53,308 nt of DNA from the NCBI GenBank assembly GCA_013423325.1, contig BLJB01000265.1, positions 1 to 53,308 on the forward strand, in the 5' to 3' direction. The notes beneath the pieces were generated by a model, which ran no database searches, was not told the DNA's origin, and saw only the letters and a list, made by a program, of their open reading frames with translations. Numbering within the stretch: position 1 is the first letter of the stretch; every line of letters begins with the position of its first letter. Positions 34,676 to 45,482 of this stretch are shown one piece after another. The DNA is from Usnea hakonensis. Lineage: Eukaryota; Ascomycota; Lecanoromycetes; Lecanorales; Parmeliaceae. The position numbers and the translations under genes were made by a program.

Positions 34676-35090
34676 GAGAATGACGAGTTGGTCAGCGGAT
34701 TAGGCGCGTCGAAGACTGTGAAGTATGAATTCGAGAGCCTGAAAAGCGTGGGCCGCGAGAGAGGGGTCTGTGGATATCATTATTGATTCTTTGGGAGGAG
34801 AGATGTTGGCGGCTGCGTGGTTTTGTGTTGAGCTTTGGGGTGCTTTGAACAGTATTTTTGAGCCACCGGAAGGGAGGATGCCCAAGGAGCTGAAAGATGA
34901 GCTTATGCAGAATAGGTTTTTTATTAATTAGCCGCATAGTGAACGGTAGGTGGAGATTTCGAGGCAGCTGGATGAGGAGCAGTGTGAGGCGGTCGTGGAT
35001 AGCGTTTAAGACTTCGAGAAATATAGAAAGGCGTTTGAAAGGTTGGACGGGGGCCATGCTGACGGTAAGATGGTGTTGAAGGTCGCCGAG
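34676..35090 (+). pseudogene. Zinc-type/MDR dehydrogenase (quinone oxidoreductase) C-terminal relic
   Basis: Reads ENDELVSGLGASKTVKYEFESLK, a +1 shift in AAAA near 34741-34744, then AWAAREGSVDIIIDSLGGEM...EISRQLDEEQCEAVVDSV and DFEKYRKAFERLDGGHADGK. These are the cofactor-domain LGAD...Y, DVIID(S/T)LGG and YxxLExGHxxGKxVLKV signatures of medium-chain dehydrogenases. Three in-frame stops (34929 TAG, 34947 TAG, 35007 TAA) each fit a former Gln codon. The catalytic N-terminal domain is missing; AT-rich sequence abuts the 5' break. Confidence 0.7.
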
Positions 35091-35092
35091 TA

Positions 35093-36978
35093 CACATCTT
35101 ATGGGCGCTGCAGATTATGTCTGCATCAGTGTTATTTCTCAACAATCAAATCGGGCTTCTCTGTTCCAGTATATGAACATCATATTCTTCAATTTTGAAC
35201 ATCCAATGACCACTGTCATGGTATTTCACCTGCATCAATCAGACTCAAACTTTGTATGCCGCAATCGTTTCCATTTCGTTTGACAAGACTTGTGAACATA
35301 CGTTCAAGAACACCAAAGGGATCAATTTGCTTCGAAAAAGTGTTTTCCATCTTGTGTCATCAGAGCAAGACTTGTCATAGCAATTCTTAACGACTTGATT
35401 TACAATCTCCTGTTCCCTTCTCTTATATAGGAGACGGCGGGTACGAAGATGTAGTGAGCTTTTTCATCCATTCCGGAGCTCTCTGGGAAGCCCATAATGA
35501 CACTTTGATGACGCCTTTGGCTCATGCGTCAAGACAGGGCCACAAAGAACCGCTCGGATCTTGACAGAGGAGGGCCCAGTAAAAGCCGGTAGCTCTTGGA
35601 GAAGCAGCCCTTTACTACTGGCTCTTTCGGATCTTACCTGAGTCAGGCGCCTCATCACAGGTCAGGAGCAGTACACCAGCTGACGGAAGCTGTGCTCAAT
35701 AGGGGGCTCAGGCGGCTGCATCGAATCATTAGGATGAAACAGCTCTAATGAAGGTCACAACAAAGAAGTCTGATTTTGTTGAGATACTGTCAGCCAGACC
35801 GGAAGCCTCCAGAGGCATTTTATGGCAAACCACATCATATGCTCGACCCTCAGCTGCTTGGAGATCGTCCATCCTAGCCAAAAATGATCCTGAGACTACT
35901 CGACTGTTGACAGCCCACGAAGAATTGCAAGCATATGTGCGAGCGATGTAATACCTTCTGGGGCGGTAGACGAGATAAGGCGTCGACAATGTCTTGCGAG
36001 GTAGCAAGCACGTGAAGATTTTAGATAGATATACAGTTCCCTTTCCATAAATAGGCCGAGGTCGTGAAGAGCAAACATTGCGTTGTCACTATTACTATAA
36101 GAAACACAATTAGAGTAGGGAGGCTCAAAAAGACTATGAGATTAGGGGGATTGAAATGTCCATCTTGCGTGCAGCAGATACATTCAGGTGATTGATTCGG
36201 AGGCCACAACAGCAATTTCATGAGTTCTATTGACAGAAATACCCTGATCATGACATCAATGAAGGGCCGGGGAAAGCTTACGAGGAGTCGTTTCAAGATA
36301 TAAGATAAGAATCTCGCTCTCGAATGATAGATTTGAAGTCTAAGAGCAAAATACATTCATATTCCAGCCCCCAACCAAAACGTACTCCTGACTCACGAGC
36401 TATGTAGAGCCTTTTTGTAGCAACCCCCTCTCGCAAGCAGCAAAGGGTATACCGTAACGGCTCTGAGACTCATAAATAAGAGTAGCCACAGGCCCTCTCC
36501 ACAAATGACAGCGTCATTTTGTCATTCATAGCGAATCCAGTGTCCAAGCTCATAATTGTCAGTATGGGCCAGCCTAGTCAGAAGAGGTCACTGACAGTTG
36601 TCAGATGAGCTGTAAAGCCCCAGAGAAAGATAGTAGGAAATCTAAGATCTCAGAATCAAGAATCAAGCTTCGAGATTTCTAGCAGAGATCCACAGATCGA
36701 GCCGATTGCCCGCCTCGTAAATATTGCACATCGAGATTATCATTCAGGTTCCATGTCACAAAAGCGTCCAAACTTTCAAAAGCGGAGGCAATCGTTGGGA
36801 CGACATAGGTCAAGGCCTTTACACCGAACAAAAACTGTCCGAAGGATGTTGTAACTAGCCTCTAAGCCGAACCCATTTCCTTGAGACAGGCCAGAATCAC
36901 ATCATCTATTTCCATTTGATTGGTGGTGTGCTGCCTCTACGCTTACCGTTGTTGCTGTTCTCATTCCCAGCAGTGGCT
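35093..36978. other. Long gene-free stretch
   Basis: Nothing recognised on either strand beyond short frames. Composition is moderate and no repeat to another part of the window was noticed. Confidence 0.4.
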
Positions 36979-37706
36979 TCATCCAGAGTCCAAGAGTAGC
37001 CAAGATGCATTCATGCCAACCTGCGTAGATAAGGCACGGATTCCATACAACTCGTTCATCACGCTTGTCCGTGGCCAAATTGCAACCACAATGTTCTGGG
37101 TATCAAATAACCAGCCAGGAAGCCCACGACCTTGCACACAGACCGTGAACACTCTCTCTAACGAACGAAGAAGAAACAACCAACTGTTCTGCTGAAAGGG
37201 CAATGCCTGATCTGTAGGGGCGAAGCGGTTGCCTGATATTGGTAGGGCATCGCCGGCAAAATCTCTAGTCATCCTGAAGACGACGGAACAGTCGACTATA
37301 ATGGGATTATTAATCGTCCGACATCTTGGTTGCTTTTCAGACTTATTTAGACAATCTTGGACTGACCAGTTCCAGATCCTTGAACCAATGGCCATCCCTC
37401 GAGTCCACCGGGAAACGCGAGCCGCGAATAGAAGTCGTAACTTGTGTAGGCGTCACCCTCAACTTTGTCAATGATAAGGTTCATCGCATGCCGACAGGAA
37501 GCAGTTCCGAACATGTCGAGTGTCAAACCCCAATTCGAGTGTCGCTTGTTATCGACACACACTGGTAAGGACGCATTGAGGCTACCGCTCGGGGCTGCAT
37601 TGAGCGATGAATCAATGAAAATAGCACCGAGCGTAAGAGGTAACGCGTTTGACCAGTAACACAGTCCTAAGAAGAAGGGCAGTTGCAAAATGTTTAGGTG
37701 GAGCAT
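36979..37706 (-). CDS. Secreted protein of unknown function
   Basis: Two exons (37706-37367 and 37295-36979, phase 1, intron 71 nt) give 218 aa. The N-terminus MLHLNILQLPFFLGLCYWSNALP is a signal peptide. The mature part contains PVCVDNKRHSNW, ASCRHAMNLI, then across the intron VDCSVVFRMTRD and FTVCVQG: four Cys that could form two disulfides. The spacing resembles a fungal family of small secreted proteins I know only as hypothetical (Cys-VDxxxHxxW...Cxxxx...CxVxxRMxxD). The intron donor is GTCAGT, weaker than usual but frame-restoring. No enzymatic motif seen. Confidence 0.72.
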
Positions 37707-38652
37707 GTTTTGACTGAAATGTCTTCCGAATGAAAATCAAAGCGATTCCACCCCACGTATTATTAAATACTAGAGACCAGGATGCAGGTGCAAGCAGAAT
37801 GAGTTGGAATTAGGTCATTGGACGTCCAACTCCCACTGCCGCACCGTACAGAGTCGCCTCGAGTCAAGAATAAACAGCGACAGCCGACTGAAATCGCATC
37901 TTCAGAGAGAGCGATTTTGAAATATGGTATCCAGTAGCCGCATTAGAAATGTAGGGGCGCATATTGGTTGTTTTTCTGTTTGGAGCGTTTTATTTTCCTT
38001 CGTTTCTGCCATGAGATATTCCATATTCAACAAGGCAAAACATGACTATGATTATGATCTGAGCTGTATCTGACCCTCATTCAGGTACGATTTCTTAGAA
38101 GCCGGTCATGGTGCAGCATACTCATGCTCTTCTCGTATAAGTCTTACGACATTGAAATGTCTGTTTGTCCTTGCCTCATGCATAATATGACAGATCTCGG
38201 GTGACAGCCTGGTAGTACCTTAAGCGGATAACCTCAGCATAGATATACCTGTAGATAGACACGTAAAGAGGATCGCAGGAAGTTTCTTTGGCAATGAAAC
38301 TAGGAATTGTGAAAGTATCGGGCTGCAAGATGCCATCTGAGCCAGCTTAGCAACTATCATTGAGTGTGTCGGTTCCGTGCTGGCATATATCGGTTCAAAA
38401 CCTTGAGCATCCCAAGAACTTCAAAAGAACCATGCTTCAACGATCAAATCAAGAAGGTGACGACCTCGAGTGGAGTATTCTGCTTTCATACCCTTGTATC
38501 AAATTGAAAATCGTAGGGACCGCGCCGGCGTAAACAGGCCATAGGGCTGATGTGTAGGGCTGACGTATAGGGCTGATGTCCGAGCTGACCGAGTTGAACT
38601 CTCCGGCTGAGAAGAAATAGGTCACAGTTCTCCAGTTCCTCTCCCTTCAGCA
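37707..38652. other. Intergenic region between divergent genes
   Basis: About 0.95 kb between the start of the minus-strand secreted-protein gene and the plus-strand ligase-like gene. GGGCTGATGT and GGGCTGACGT repeat three times at 38545-38580. No gene. Confidence 0.5.
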
Positions 38653-40436
38653 ATGGCAGCTGAGTCCACCTCCATTCTCCAGCAGCTTGATGCTCAGCTC
38701 GAGAGTATACTCGCTGGTTGGAACATCTACACTGTCATCATTGCCTTCGTTCTTGGCGTGTACTTGGTCTCTCCGCTATTGCTCTACATCGAGCCTGATG
38801 TTCACCCTCTTCTCTTAGCTCGTCAATCTTCTGCTTCATATGTTCGGCAACCTAAAGAATCGGCTGTTTATCGCTCCCTCGAGACTCCTCATGGCTACCC
38901 ACTCAAGTCGGGCTTGAATGTCAAAGACGCTGGCCAGCCAAAATGGACCAGTGGAAGAGATGGGAATCTGAGAGACGTGTGGAGGCGAGCGGCATCCGGC
39001 CCGGTCGATGCTGATGGCAAGCCTACCGGAGAACAAGCAGGGAAAGTGATCATGACACATGGGAAAGAAAAAGCCATTGAGTATAGCTTTGCAAAGCTAT
39101 CTAGCGAGATCAATGCAGTAGGACAGCACATGAAAGCGCTTGGGCGGCGGCGCGTTGCCATCCATATGCCCAATTCCGTGGAGCTTCTAGTGACCTTCTT
39201 TGGTAGGTTGGTAGGAGGTCTATTATAGATCACGAAGCTAATTAGAACATTGTAGCTTCTGCCTTTTACGGCCTAACGCCAATCTTGTTACCTCAACAGA
39301 AATCTCTAGATACTCTTGCTGGCATTCTTGTGGAGGCCAAAGCAGATATCTTGGTCGCTGGGGCTGGATCATTACCACTCAAAGACCTGTTGCCAAAGTG
39401 TCCTAGCCTCAAACAAGTCATATGGGTGGTTGAGCGGACGAGCAGGCACATGGACTGGAACGAGGTGGGAGAGGGTGAAGGAGGAAAGGCAGAAATCGCA
39501 GTCTGGCATGACATTATCGATGAGAAGCAGACGTCAGCAGAACTTCCTGTTGAAGTTCCTGAAGATGCTGTGACCAATGTGGTGATGGTGACAGAGGACG
39601 CCTGGAGCGCGATGGACAGCTACGAACTTACAGAGTTCACACAAGCAGTACATCTTACCCGTCGGTTATCATCAAAGGTTCACCGCTGACAGTGTGTGTA
39701 GAACCTTGTATCCGCAATCGGTGCTCAAATCTCCGCCCTCCCACGCCTCCATCGGCTCTCGCCCACAGACATCATCACACCCCTCGCCTCTCTCGCAGAA
39801 ATGTACCCCTTTACCATCACACTCGCCGCCCTCTTCTCCAACGCCACTCTCGCCCTACCCTCCGTCAGCGGCCCCAACGCTTCCTACAGCGCCGCCTTCC
39901 AAGGCGCCTCCCCCACCATCATCATAGCCAACACCGAAACCCTATCCACCTTCTACAAAGAAAAAAAGAGAGCCTCCACGCCCTCCTTCCTCAGCCAATT
40001 CACCCAATGGCGCAAATCCAGGACCCTCAACGCCGGCACCCTGCCAAAACCTTCTACCGGCCCGACACACACCCCTCGCCTAATCTACACCTACGACATA
40101 GCCGGAACCTCGACCCCCAAATTGACCGCCGAGGTATTATTCAACCTCAAACTCTACACCGGCGCGCGACTCGTCTACGCTTTCACGGACGCGCAGGTCG
40201 CCGGTGCGATTACGCAATCCAACATGCTGGACTATCAAAACAAAACTGTCGAATTCGGACCGCCGCTCAGCTCGGTGGAACTCAAGCTGAGAGACGCACC
40301 GGAGGGGAGGAACAGTGATGAGAAGGCGTTGGGGGAGGTGGTGGTTGAGGGGCCGGCGGTGGTGGGAGGGAGGAAGGTTGTGAGCCAGGTTATGACGATG
40401 ACGGGGCGGAATACGTTGGCGTATGCGGAGGTGTAG
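38653..40436 (+). CDS. Membrane-anchored AMP-binding (acyl-CoA synthetase-like) protein
   Basis: Three exons (38653-39202, 39256-39647, 39702-40436) sum to 1677 nt, 558 aa. An N-terminal helix (IYTVIIAFVLGVYLVSPLLLY, about 25-45) suggests anchoring in ER or peroxisome membrane. The middle has ligase-like elements: VAIHMPNSVELLVTFFASAFYG, EFTQANLVSAIGA and, near the end, GARLVYAFTDAQVAGAITQ (in the position of the YGxTE motif) and FGPPLSSVELKL. The canonical phosphate-binding loop (TSGTTGxPKG) is absent before EFTQANL, and the C-terminal lid domain with its catalytic Lys is missing, so a true ligase reaction is doubtful. Similar proteins occur across Pezizomycotina as AMP-dependent synthetase/ligase, function unknown. 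Convergent with a P450 288 bp away. Confidence 0.78.
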
Positions 40437-40470
40437 GGTTTTGGGGATTGGTTGAGTGGGGGAGGGATGG

Positions 40471-40548
40471 ACGGTTAAACCGCTTGCCGGTCATTGATCA
40501 TCTATAAAGACGGTTAAGCCGCTTGCCGGTCATTGATCATTTACAAAA
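40471..40548 (+). repeat. 39-bp tandem duplication
   Basis: Two units, 40471-40509 and 40510-40548, both reading ACGGTTAA(A/G)CCGCTTGCCGG then TCATTGATCAT, in the gap between the convergent genes. Confidence 0.9.
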
Positions 40549-40683
40549 ATGGTAGGGAAGAATGTACCTAGTTACATCTTACGGATAATGAACAAATTGC
40601 CTGATCATGCAATCTAAACTCGCTACCCACCCACCCTACAAGCATGCAAAAGCGGCAAAGAACACAAAAGCCCCCCCCTTTTC

Positions 40684-40705
40684 TCCCTCCCTCCCTCCCT
40701 CCCTC
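40684..40705 (-). other. G-quadruplex-type motif in the P450 3' UTR
   Basis: Five consecutive CCCT units on the plus strand, i.e. GGGA repeats on the strand of the P450 transcript, about 20-40 nt after its stop codon. G-runs of three with one-base loops are the strongest sort of quadruplex motif. Confidence 0.55.
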
Positions 40706-40723
40706 CTCAACCAACCCCCCAAA

Positions 40724-42590
40724 TCAACAAGCAAACCGAAACCCCCACTCCCCCCCTTCCCACCCTTCCCTCTCCCTCACTCTCACCCTCACATCCGTCC
40801 CCGGCGGATGGATACTACTCGCAACTCTATTCCCATCAACCTTGGGGAACACCCACTCGCCCTTCTCCCTTCCCCCGCTCTCCTTTCCCAGCCCCCACCC
40901 CGCCATTATCCCTCCCCACCCTCGCCACCCCCACCCACCCTCCTCCCCCAAAGGCTCGATATCAAACCTCATCACCACCATCGCGACCGCGCTCGTGAGT
41001 TCCGTGGTGGCGAAAAACCGGCCGGGACAGAGTGTGTGGCCACCGCCCCAGACGCGGTAGGCGCCGGGGTGGATTTTGGGGGGTTTGGGTTGAGATGCGG
41101 GGTGGGGGGTTGAGGCGGAAGGAGGGGAATCGGGAGGGGTGGCGGGGATAATCGGGGAGTCGTTTTTCGACGACGGTAGGAAGCGGCGGGGGTTATATTT
41201 CTTGCGGTCAGGGCCCCAGATGGGGTCGTTGTGGATCAATGCGCCGGGGATCATGAGGATGGAGTCCTTTTTCAGGAGGTATTGGTCGGCGATGAGGGTG
41301 TCTTGGAGGATCCAGCGGGAGGAGGAGCTTTGGGTGCGGAGGCGGAGGAGTTCGCGGTAGGCGGAGAGGAGGAGGGGACAGTTGGGTTCGAGGGTTGATA
41401 TGTCGATTTCGTGTTTGCGTTTTGGGGTTGCGGGGGTGTGTGATGGGGATGGGGATGGGGATGGGTCGGTGGTTTTCAGGATGGCTCCGACCTCGGTGCG
41501 GATGGCTTCCAGAAGAGCGGCGTCCGAGTAGATGGTTAGTAGCATCCAGAAGAATGTGGGCGTGGCGTTGACGAGCACGCCGACTAGATCGCCGATCTCG
41601 AAGCGGGCGACGTCGTCGGTCGTGCCGCCGTTGTTGATGACGGCGTCGTAGCGTGCTTTCAGGACGCCGAGACCGTATTTGTGGTCTCCGCGGTCAAAGT
41701 ACTCGTTCATAGCTTTGTGGACCTTTTGGCGGCCGGCGAAGCCTTTTCGAGCTGTGTACTTTGGATAAAGTCCGAGGATTATCGTCGTAAAGTCCTTTTC
41801 AAAGTCCCTGATGCCTGTCTTAGTCCCGCAAGGCCGACATGCCTATATCGTCAAGATAGAGCAGACTCACCAAAAAGCCTCAGCCAGCTCTGGTTGAAGA
41901 CGAATTGGATTCCTCTCCCCGTAAATAGACTCGGTGCTCGCAATCGTGAATCTAGGTCTGATCCAACGGAAAAGATTGCCTTCCCAGCCCCCTTCAACCG
42001 CCCACTCCTCCAGGAACGGCGCCAACGTAGACAACATGGCCTTGCTCATTCTATCAAGATTGGGCCCCGCCGCCATCTCTCTATGCATACCTCTGTGCGT
42101 TTCGTGCGCAAGGCCTAATTTGCCTTCTTTGCCTACAATTTTACCGTCGATGTTATAGTTGATCAAGCCCATGGCTTTGGAGTCTGGAGCTAGATTAAAG
42201 ACTCGGGGAGCTAGTGAGGAGACAAAAGGGAGGAACGAAATGGTCTTCTCATTACGCTCGACGGCCGTCACAAGATCGGGGGAATTGACGACGTAGGTGC
42301 GTTTGTTGAGAGTTTGAAGAGTGTAAATTGGGAGGTTGTTGCGAGCGCTGTGCGGATCGATTAGTCAATCTTTTTATTGGTGGTAGAGGGTTCGGTGACC
42401 TCAAGATCTCGAAATAGCGTTGCCCATAACGTAGTAATCCGAGTATATGACCGACAAATGGGACCAAGCTGGAAATTACTGGAGGTTCTTTCGGGTCGTA
42501 CTTGGGGCCGAACAGATAGACAAGGGAAACATATACGATGACGACCAGGAGCAAAATGCCGACGAACGTCGAGAACAGGCTGGTGTCCAT
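40724..42590 (-). CDS. Cytochrome P450 (CYP7/CYP8-like clan)
   Basis: Three exons (42590-42400, 42347-41871, 41807-40724) sum to 1752 nt, 583 aa. N-terminal anchor LLLVVIVYVSLVYLF followed by a Pro-rich hinge. I-helix VLVNATPTFFWML, with N rather than the usual acid-Thr pair, as in CYP7/CYP8-type enzymes. K-helix ExxR is ELLR (about 375-378), PERF-like NPRRF follows, and the heme loop WGGGHTLCPGR places the axial Cys near residue 483. A Ser-Pro linker (PSPSPSPSHTPATP) and a Trp-Gly tail are low-complexity insertions, making it longer than the usual 500-530. Substrate unknown; sterol or fatty-acid oxidation is a guess from the clan. Donor of the first intron is GTCACC, weak but frame-restoring. 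Confidence 0.88.
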
Positions 42591-42625
42591 TCTGGTGTCT
42601 TTGCAGGATGAAATGTTAAAACTCA

Positions 42626-42637
42626 GGTATATAATAG
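42626..42637 (-). promoter_or_regulatory. TATA-like element before the P450 gene
   Basis: ATTATATACC on the minus strand about 40 bp before the start codon, close for a TATA box, so the leader would be very short or this is chance. Confidence 0.25.
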
Positions 42638-43189
42638 TATGCTTGCCTCCAAGCCGCTGGAATACTCGAAAATAAGAGCAAGCGCCGGTAGACGTCCAAC
42701 CGCCTGGCACCTCTTCTAGCGTAGCGATACTGAAAGTAATTTGGCCAACCGTAAAGTCCAGCCAGACAGTTGATCAATGGAGATATATATAAGAAGAATA
42801 TCTTAGTCCATTTGCAGAAGGAGCCGTAGTATCGGCCCCAGTCCGTTCTGGCGTACGGCCGTGCTACGCCGCCTCGCGGACGCTTGTGAAAATAGCCAGT
42901 CATGACCCGTATCTTGTATCAGGCTGCAGTAGTATCGTATAAGAAGTGTTGATGTAAGGCTATAGAAAGATCTGTGGATGTGACAAGTGGAAAGTTTTAA
43001 GGTAGCAAGATTACGTCAAAGTATTTCTAAGATTTCGGAAACGACTCGCATCTAAGTCTTGGCGTATTTAGCACCAAACAATGATCCCTTCTGCCATCGT
43101 AATCGGACACGATAATCCTTCAAATATCAATCCATAGGGGGAAGAGCCCCAACAACGAACATGACAACAGCCGTTTCAATGCAAGGGGC

Positions 43190-43194
43190 AAAAA
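43190..43194 (-). terminator. RNA polymerase III terminator of the tRNA gene
   Basis: Five T on the minus strand, four bases after the 3' end of the tRNA. Confidence 0.7.
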
Positions 43195-43198
43195 GTTT

Positions 43199-43269
43199 GG
43201 ACACTGTGGGAATTGAACCCACGACCTTTCACATGCGAAGCGAAAATCATACCCCTAGACCAAGAGCCC
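43199..43269 (-). tRNA. tRNA-Ala (anticodon CGC)
   Basis: 71 nt on the minus strand. Acceptor GGGCTCT/AGTGTCC, D arm with A-box TGGTCTAGGGG, anticodon stem TTCGC/GTGAA with loop TTCGCAT (anticodon CGC, reading GCG), T arm GTGGG-TTCAATT-CCCAC (B-box). G3 faces T70, the universal G3:U70 identity pair of tRNA-Ala, which supports the call. No intron. One T5-T68 mismatch in the acceptor stem. Confidence 0.9.
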
Positions 43270-43637
43270 ATGTAGATTTATTTTGCTTCTATTAATAATA
43301 TTATTATTGTGTCAAAGTGAAGCCAGATGTGTTCCAAGGCGCTAAGCGGCGCTAGGCCTAATCGGGAACCCAGCCTGAGTGAATTATTCAGATAGATTAC
43401 TATCTATATATATATCCGTGATTTACGGTAGCTGTCTACTTTGCAACGCTAGTATGATATGGAGGCAGCTGGATTATTACGATCATCAAGTCTAAAATTG
43501 GGGAAAAGCGTACTACGTTGGCCGGTCTGGAGAGATTCAGAAGATAAATTCCTTCGTAAGCTGTTGAGAAGCCGAGTCATCATATTAAAGAAAATTTACC
43601 CAAAATCATTCACACTCATTCAGCGCTCAGCAAGATA
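43270..43637. other. Short gene-free stretch
   Basis: Between the tRNA and the stop codon of the next secreted-protein gene. AT-rich just upstream of the tRNA (ATTATTATT). No other feature. Confidence 0.5.
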
Positions 43638-44359
43638 TCACACAGTGATATAAACCAACCCCACTTCATTCGCCCCATCCCAAATACTCGCACTGCCCCA
43701 CCCATACGTATTGTTCGCCATCCAATCCACAATGGTCAGCAACCCCACTTCCAGCTCCATCCACGTCAAATTGGCCCCAGCCACATTGTAGGCTTTGAGC
43801 TCTGTGTTCACTCCCGCCAGACTGTACACCGGCTCACTACCAGCGGCAATCCCCTTTTCGCTGTCATTGGCGGTCTGCATGTCCATTTGGGTCTCCATTT
43901 CTTGGATTGCGGTCCCGAGCATGCTCTCGATTTGCACGGCGCCTTGGGTCCCTTGTACGGCGAGGAGAATGTATAGCTCCGTTCCGAGGGCGCACCATGT
44001 GACTGCGTTGGTTCGGGGGGCTCGTAGCTTGCTGGTGGTGGAACCCGCGCTGGCGCCGCTGGTCAGGGATGCTATGGCGGGAACGGGGTTGACTAGGGTT
44101 GGAATGGTTGAAGGCCAAGGTTTTGGCACCCTGAGGAGGTATTAGTAGGACATTGGTCAATTGTCTTGCGGGTGTCTTACGTTCCCGCCACGATGGATGG
44201 TGCGTTAGCGCAGGTCTGTTGGATCTTGCAAAGTTGCTGCGAGGCATCGCATTCGACATGATTTCGGGGTCGGACCTGAGGTTCGAGGATAGGCGTCGCT
44301 AACACGAAGGGTCTGATTGTGACGGTAAGGACCAGGGTCAAAAGGCTGCAGAAATGCAT
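43638..44359 (-). CDS. Secreted protein of unknown function
   Basis: Two exons (44359-44181 and 44130-43638, phase 2, intron 50 nt with a CTAAT branch point) give 223 aa. Signal peptide MHFCSLLTLVLTVTIRPFVLA, then a Cys cluster (VECDASQQLCKIQQTC) and a fourth Cys at TWCALGTELYILL. The C-terminal half is acidic and helical (IQEMETQMDM...) with NLTWMELEVGLLTIVDWMAN, NNT and NLT glycosylation sites. No catalytic motif or named family recognised. Confidence 0.7.
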
Positions 44360-45482
44360 GTCCCAATACGGAGGAGCAGCTAGAACAAGTATCGACTCCC
44401 GACAAACTTATAAGAAAACGACGGATGCTTGAATGTTCAAAAGGAGATGCCTAATATATGAGGCAAATTTGCGAAGTGTTCGACCAAATTTTGGACTAGC
44501 ATTTGATATTGTTTTGTCGAGACAAGCTGTTCATAGAGCAAACAGAAACCTCGTTCTATATAGGCCCCCCAAATTTTTAGATCACCAGATTTCTCAAACG
44601 TTGCCAAGCCAGCGACGCATATCATCGTTGAGGGGCACGAGGGGCTAGCAGGGAGTTGATAAGGTGCTCAAATCGCCTCACCTAATGATCGCAATGACCA
44701 CTGGCCGTTGGGTGAAAAAGTCTGCACTGTGTATGCATGCGAAATTCGAACTCAGGTACCCAGAGAAGCGCAAGGGCCTTTTCATGATCAAGTGCCCTCT
44801 CCACATAACACACGGAAGCGCACAAATCCATTGAATCATGCCTCAGCACTTACAGGCGCATGCGCAGATTTTTCTTGCACAAAAGCTTGAAATACCTATG
44901 AAAAGCTCGATGCGAACTTAAAGAGTGGAGAGAGTGACAGAACCATGAATGGAAGAGGCGTTGAGGCACATATTGAGCCTGCAAGCGCTTGACTGCATTA
45001 AGCGCAGCAAATCAGCCGTTGTGATAACAAACTAAGTGCTAGATAAGTTTCAGGTGAGACGACGAATTGCTGATAAGCCTAATTGAGATAGGAGACGGGC
45101 CGTACATAAGTAGGTAGGCTATAAGCCTACAAGGTAGGAGAACCGGAAAGAAAAGGGCGCTTGAGAGCTTTGACCTTATCCTAGGCATGCATGATCGTGG
45201 TCTGCTACCCACAGGTTCGACGACCACCAACCGACGAAACCCGTAGTAGAAAGTTTGCCCCCATCATTAGCTTCCATATCTTCTACTGGCATCACTCAAT
45301 TCGTCACGATAGCTCGAACAGAGGAGACCGATCTGAAGTAATCTCCGTTGTGGTGTAAAACCTTGCTCAGGTCCGGCATCATGAGACTTTGAATTTTGTC
45401 TGCAGAGCCAACACTGAGATCTTTCGAGAAAGTGACTTCAGGATACCGAGGTCTTCAGCTTCCATTACGCCATGACCAGTAC
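44360..45482. other. Intergenic stretch, no gene seen
   Basis: Nothing recognised. A segment near 45420-45460 on the minus strand (EDLGILKSLSRKISVLAL) could be a 3' exon of the next gene if the GTAAGA at its stop codon is a real donor. Confidence 0.4.

Larger units (their letters stand above)
42591..43198. other. P450 upstream region
   Basis: A minus-strand frame at 42616-42903 is open for 95 codons (basic ends, hydrophobic middle) but has no recognised domain. No other feature. Confidence 0.4.

Noticed and set aside
39692..40318. 208-codon plus-strand frame rich in Arg, His and Pro
   Set aside because: Out-of-frame reflection of the GC-rich third exon of the ligase-like gene.
40607..41113. 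Pro-rich plus-strand frames
   Set aside because: Lie on the C-rich strand opposite the P450 C-terminus; the minus strand carries the heme-binding motif.
42616..42903. 95-codon minus-strand frame directly upstream of the P450
   Set aside because: Reads through the likely P450 promoter, has no recognised domain and no splice connection to the P450 frame.
44730..44820. tRNA-like GTTCGAA sequence on the minus strand
   Set aside because: No T-stem, acceptor stem or D arm can be formed around it.
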